From the NCBI GenBank assembly GCA_002448495.1, contig DJYL01000072.1:1-6349 (forward strand): a stretch of DNA of 6,349 nucleotides, read 5' to 3'. Positions within the stretch are counted from its first letter, which is position 1. Each line of letters starts with the position of its first letter. The stretch is from Pseudoselenomonas ruminantium (GTDB lineage: Bacteria > Bacillota > Negativicutes > Selenomonadales > Selenomonadaceae). The notes below the pieces were generated by a model. The model was not told the DNA's origin. It did not search any database and saw only the letters and a program-made list of their open reading frames with translations. The position numbers and the translations under genes are program-made. Positions 5,442-6,349 of this stretch are shown here, piece by piece.

Positions 5442-6193
5442 TCAAGATACCTCGTAATAAAAGCCCGCAAAACTTCCTGCATAACGACCACATTATCCAG
5501 CAAAGCGTCCACACTGGGTTTTAGCTTATTGTAATGAAAATCATGTCTGGTGTTCACGCGATAATCGGCAGGATAAGCCGTAACCTCCACGCCGCATTTG
5601 GCAAAGTTCAGCACGGAACGGCGCATATGAAACGCCGAAGTCACGAGGACAGGTTTGGTCAGCCCATGCTCCCGCATAAGCTCCGTGGAAAACCGCGCGT
5701 TCTGCGTGGTGTTGATGCTTTTGCCCTCCACGATAATCTTGTCCTCGGGCACGCCCAAATCCATGAGAATCCGTTTGGCAATTACCGCCTCCGGGCCGCT
5801 GTCGCTGTAGACCTGCCCCCCCGAAAGGATGATGGGCACACCCAGGCGCTTTTGCAGACGCACTGCCGTAAGCAAACGGTTAGCCGGCGAAGAACAAAGC
5901 GTTCCCCGCCCGCTCACATCCGGCGTATCGGGAAACGCCCCGCCGCCGAGCATAATCACACAGTCCCCCTGTGGATCAGCAGGCGGTACATAGACACTTT
6001 CCAAAGCCCCCATGACCCGCTCAGACACCAAATTCGTACACAGCAGATAAAATACAAACACCAAAGCCGCAAGCATAGCCGCTAGCCTCTTTTCCTTCTT
6101 GCGATACAGCCGCCAGGCCACATACCAAAACGCGAGGAAAAATATCCCCGGCGGCAGTACCCAGGCGGCGCCAAATTTCAATAAATAAACCAT
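5438..6193 (-). CDS. YdcF/ElyC/SanA-family (DUF218) envelope protein
   Basis: This 251-residue protein has two N-terminal membrane helices (about 4-28 and 36-54) followed by a DUF218 domain. Domain signatures are MLGGG (81-85), ILSGG (122-126), ESxNTxxNA-like GKSINTTQNA (157-166), and VTSAFHMRRS (184-193), whose His-Met-Arg is a family hallmark. Size and topology match E. coli ElyC more than the single-helix SanA. Relatives are tied to envelope integrity, lipid-carrier metabolism and vancomycin tolerance, but no reaction is firmly established. The start at 6193 has AAGGGTGA upstream with a rather long spacer of about 10 nt. It is the first gene of an operon with the MATE exporter, overlapping it by 4 nt, which suggests a linked envelope or efflux role (inference). 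Confidence 0.92.
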   Translation of the reverse strand: MVYLLKFGAAWVLPPGIFFLAFWYVAWRLYRKKEKRLAAMLAALVFVFYLLCTNLVSERVMGALESVYVPPADPQGDCVIMLGGGAFPDTPDVSGRGTLCSSPANRLLTAVRLQKRLGVPIILSGGQVYSDSGPEAVIAKRILMDLGVPEDKIIVEGKSINTTQNARFSTELMREHGLTKPVLVTSAFHMRRSVLNFAKCGVEVTAYPADYRVNTRHDFHYNKLKPSVDALLDNVVVMQEVLRAFITRYLE

Positions 6194-6212
6194 TTTAATC
6201 TTTTCACCCTTA

Positions 6213-6221
6213 TGTTATAAT
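6213..6221 (+). promoter_or_regulatory. Promoter (extended -10) of the second toxin candidate
   Basis: TGTTATAAT at 6213-6221 contains a perfect TATAAT with an extended TG. The -35 at 17 bp (TTTTAA) is weak. The predicted start near 6228 gives a leader of about 46 nt. The form matches the toxin promoter at 3876-3884. Confidence 0.65.
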
Positions 6222-6225
6222 ACCA
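6217..6225 (-). promoter_or_regulatory. Extended -10 of the YdcF-MATE operon, interlocked with the toxin promoter
   Basis: The minus strand reads TGGTATTAT (6225 to 6217), 24 nt ahead of the YdcF-like start. It shares bases 6217-6221 with the plus-strand TATAAT. No good -35 is seen. The implied leader would be very short, just covering the ribosome binding site. Confidence 0.45.
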
Positions 6226-6247
6226 TTCAGACAGTTGATGAGCCGGC

Positions 6248-6265
6248 TTTCCCCTAACGGGGAGG
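6248..6265 (+). promoter_or_regulatory. Hairpin that hides the second toxin's ribosome binding site
   Basis: CCCC (6251-6254) pairs with GGGG (6259-6262) around TAAC. The stem extends by U-A and two U.G pairs through 6248-6250 with 6263-6265. The 3' arm is the GGGGAGGTG Shine-Dalgarno, seven nt before the ATG. An alternative outer pairing GGCT/AGCC (6245-6248 with 6270-6273) would enclose the whole site. Confidence 0.65.
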
Positions 6266-6273
6266 TGAGAGCC

Positions 6274-6349
6274 ATGACGCTATATGAAAAACTATCCTTA
6301 TTCTTTGCCTTTCTGACGCTGATTGTCTCTATCCTTGGACTGCTGAAGT
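6274..6349 (+). CDS. Holin-like small toxin (TxpA/BsrG, Hol_Tox type), 3' end outside window
   Basis: The first 25 codons are visible. MTLYEKLSLF begins a hydrophobic span that continues to the window edge (LIVSILGLLK). The M-T/S-x-Y/F-E/Q-x-L opening followed by one membrane helix is the layout of B. subtilis TxpA, BsrE and BsrG and of the many small 'putative holin-like toxin' entries in Firmicutes. In that family the antitoxin is an antisense RNA overlapping the 3' end of the toxin gene, which would be outside this window. A strong promoter, an SD hidden in a hairpin, and a start codon seven nt beyond GGGGAGGTG all support a real gene. The missing C-terminus prevents a firm family call. 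Confidence 0.75.
   Translation, partial: MTLYEKLSLFFAFLTLIVSILGLLK

Overview
The window looks like chromosomal DNA of a diderm Firmicute of the Negativicutes (Selenomonas or Megamonas type). This rests on overall gene style, strong AGGAGG-like ribosome binding sites with TATAAT promoters, and fairly GC-rich coding DNA. It is an impression from memory, not a search result.

Layout, left to right. Positions 1-369 hold no convincing gene. They contain a roughly 210-bp element bounded by a long imperfect inverted repeat (33-65 with 205-240), then the Rho-independent terminator of the next gene. Four full-size genes lie on the minus strand. They are a phosphoglucomutase/phosphomannomutase (370-2052), an unrecognised cysteine-free, charged 494-aa protein (2171-3655), a MATE-family multidrug exporter (4104-5441), and a YdcF/ElyC/SanA (DUF218) envelope protein (5438-6193). 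The last two overlap by 4 nt (ATGA) and form an operon read YdcF then MATE.

The most interesting part is the gap between the 494-aa gene and the MATE gene (about 3735-4091). It reads as a compact, divergently transcribed type I toxin-antitoxin locus. A 29-aa hydrophobic peptide (3925-4014, +) sits behind a strong ribosome binding site that is buried in a hairpin. Facing away from it is a predicted small RNA of about 110 nt (3845 to 3735, minus) with its own promoter and terminator. Short direct repeats lie on either side of the promoters and are read in opposite directions, so the two RNAs are complementary in several separate blocks. The small RNA's 5' end matches the toxin start codon and codons 2-6. 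Loops of two hairpins in each RNA carry complementary UUGGUC/GACCA. The two terminators are copies of one another. This is the pairing logic of the enterococcal par/Fst system, but with divergent genes and two separate terminators instead of convergent genes sharing one.

At the right edge (6274 onward, +) begins a second small hydrophobic peptide, this one resembling the holin-like toxin (TxpA/BsrG, Hol_Tox) family. Its ribosome binding site is also hidden in a hairpin. It is cut by the window end, and its antitoxin, if present, lies outside. The YdcF-MATE operon is therefore flanked by two candidate type I toxin loci of different families.
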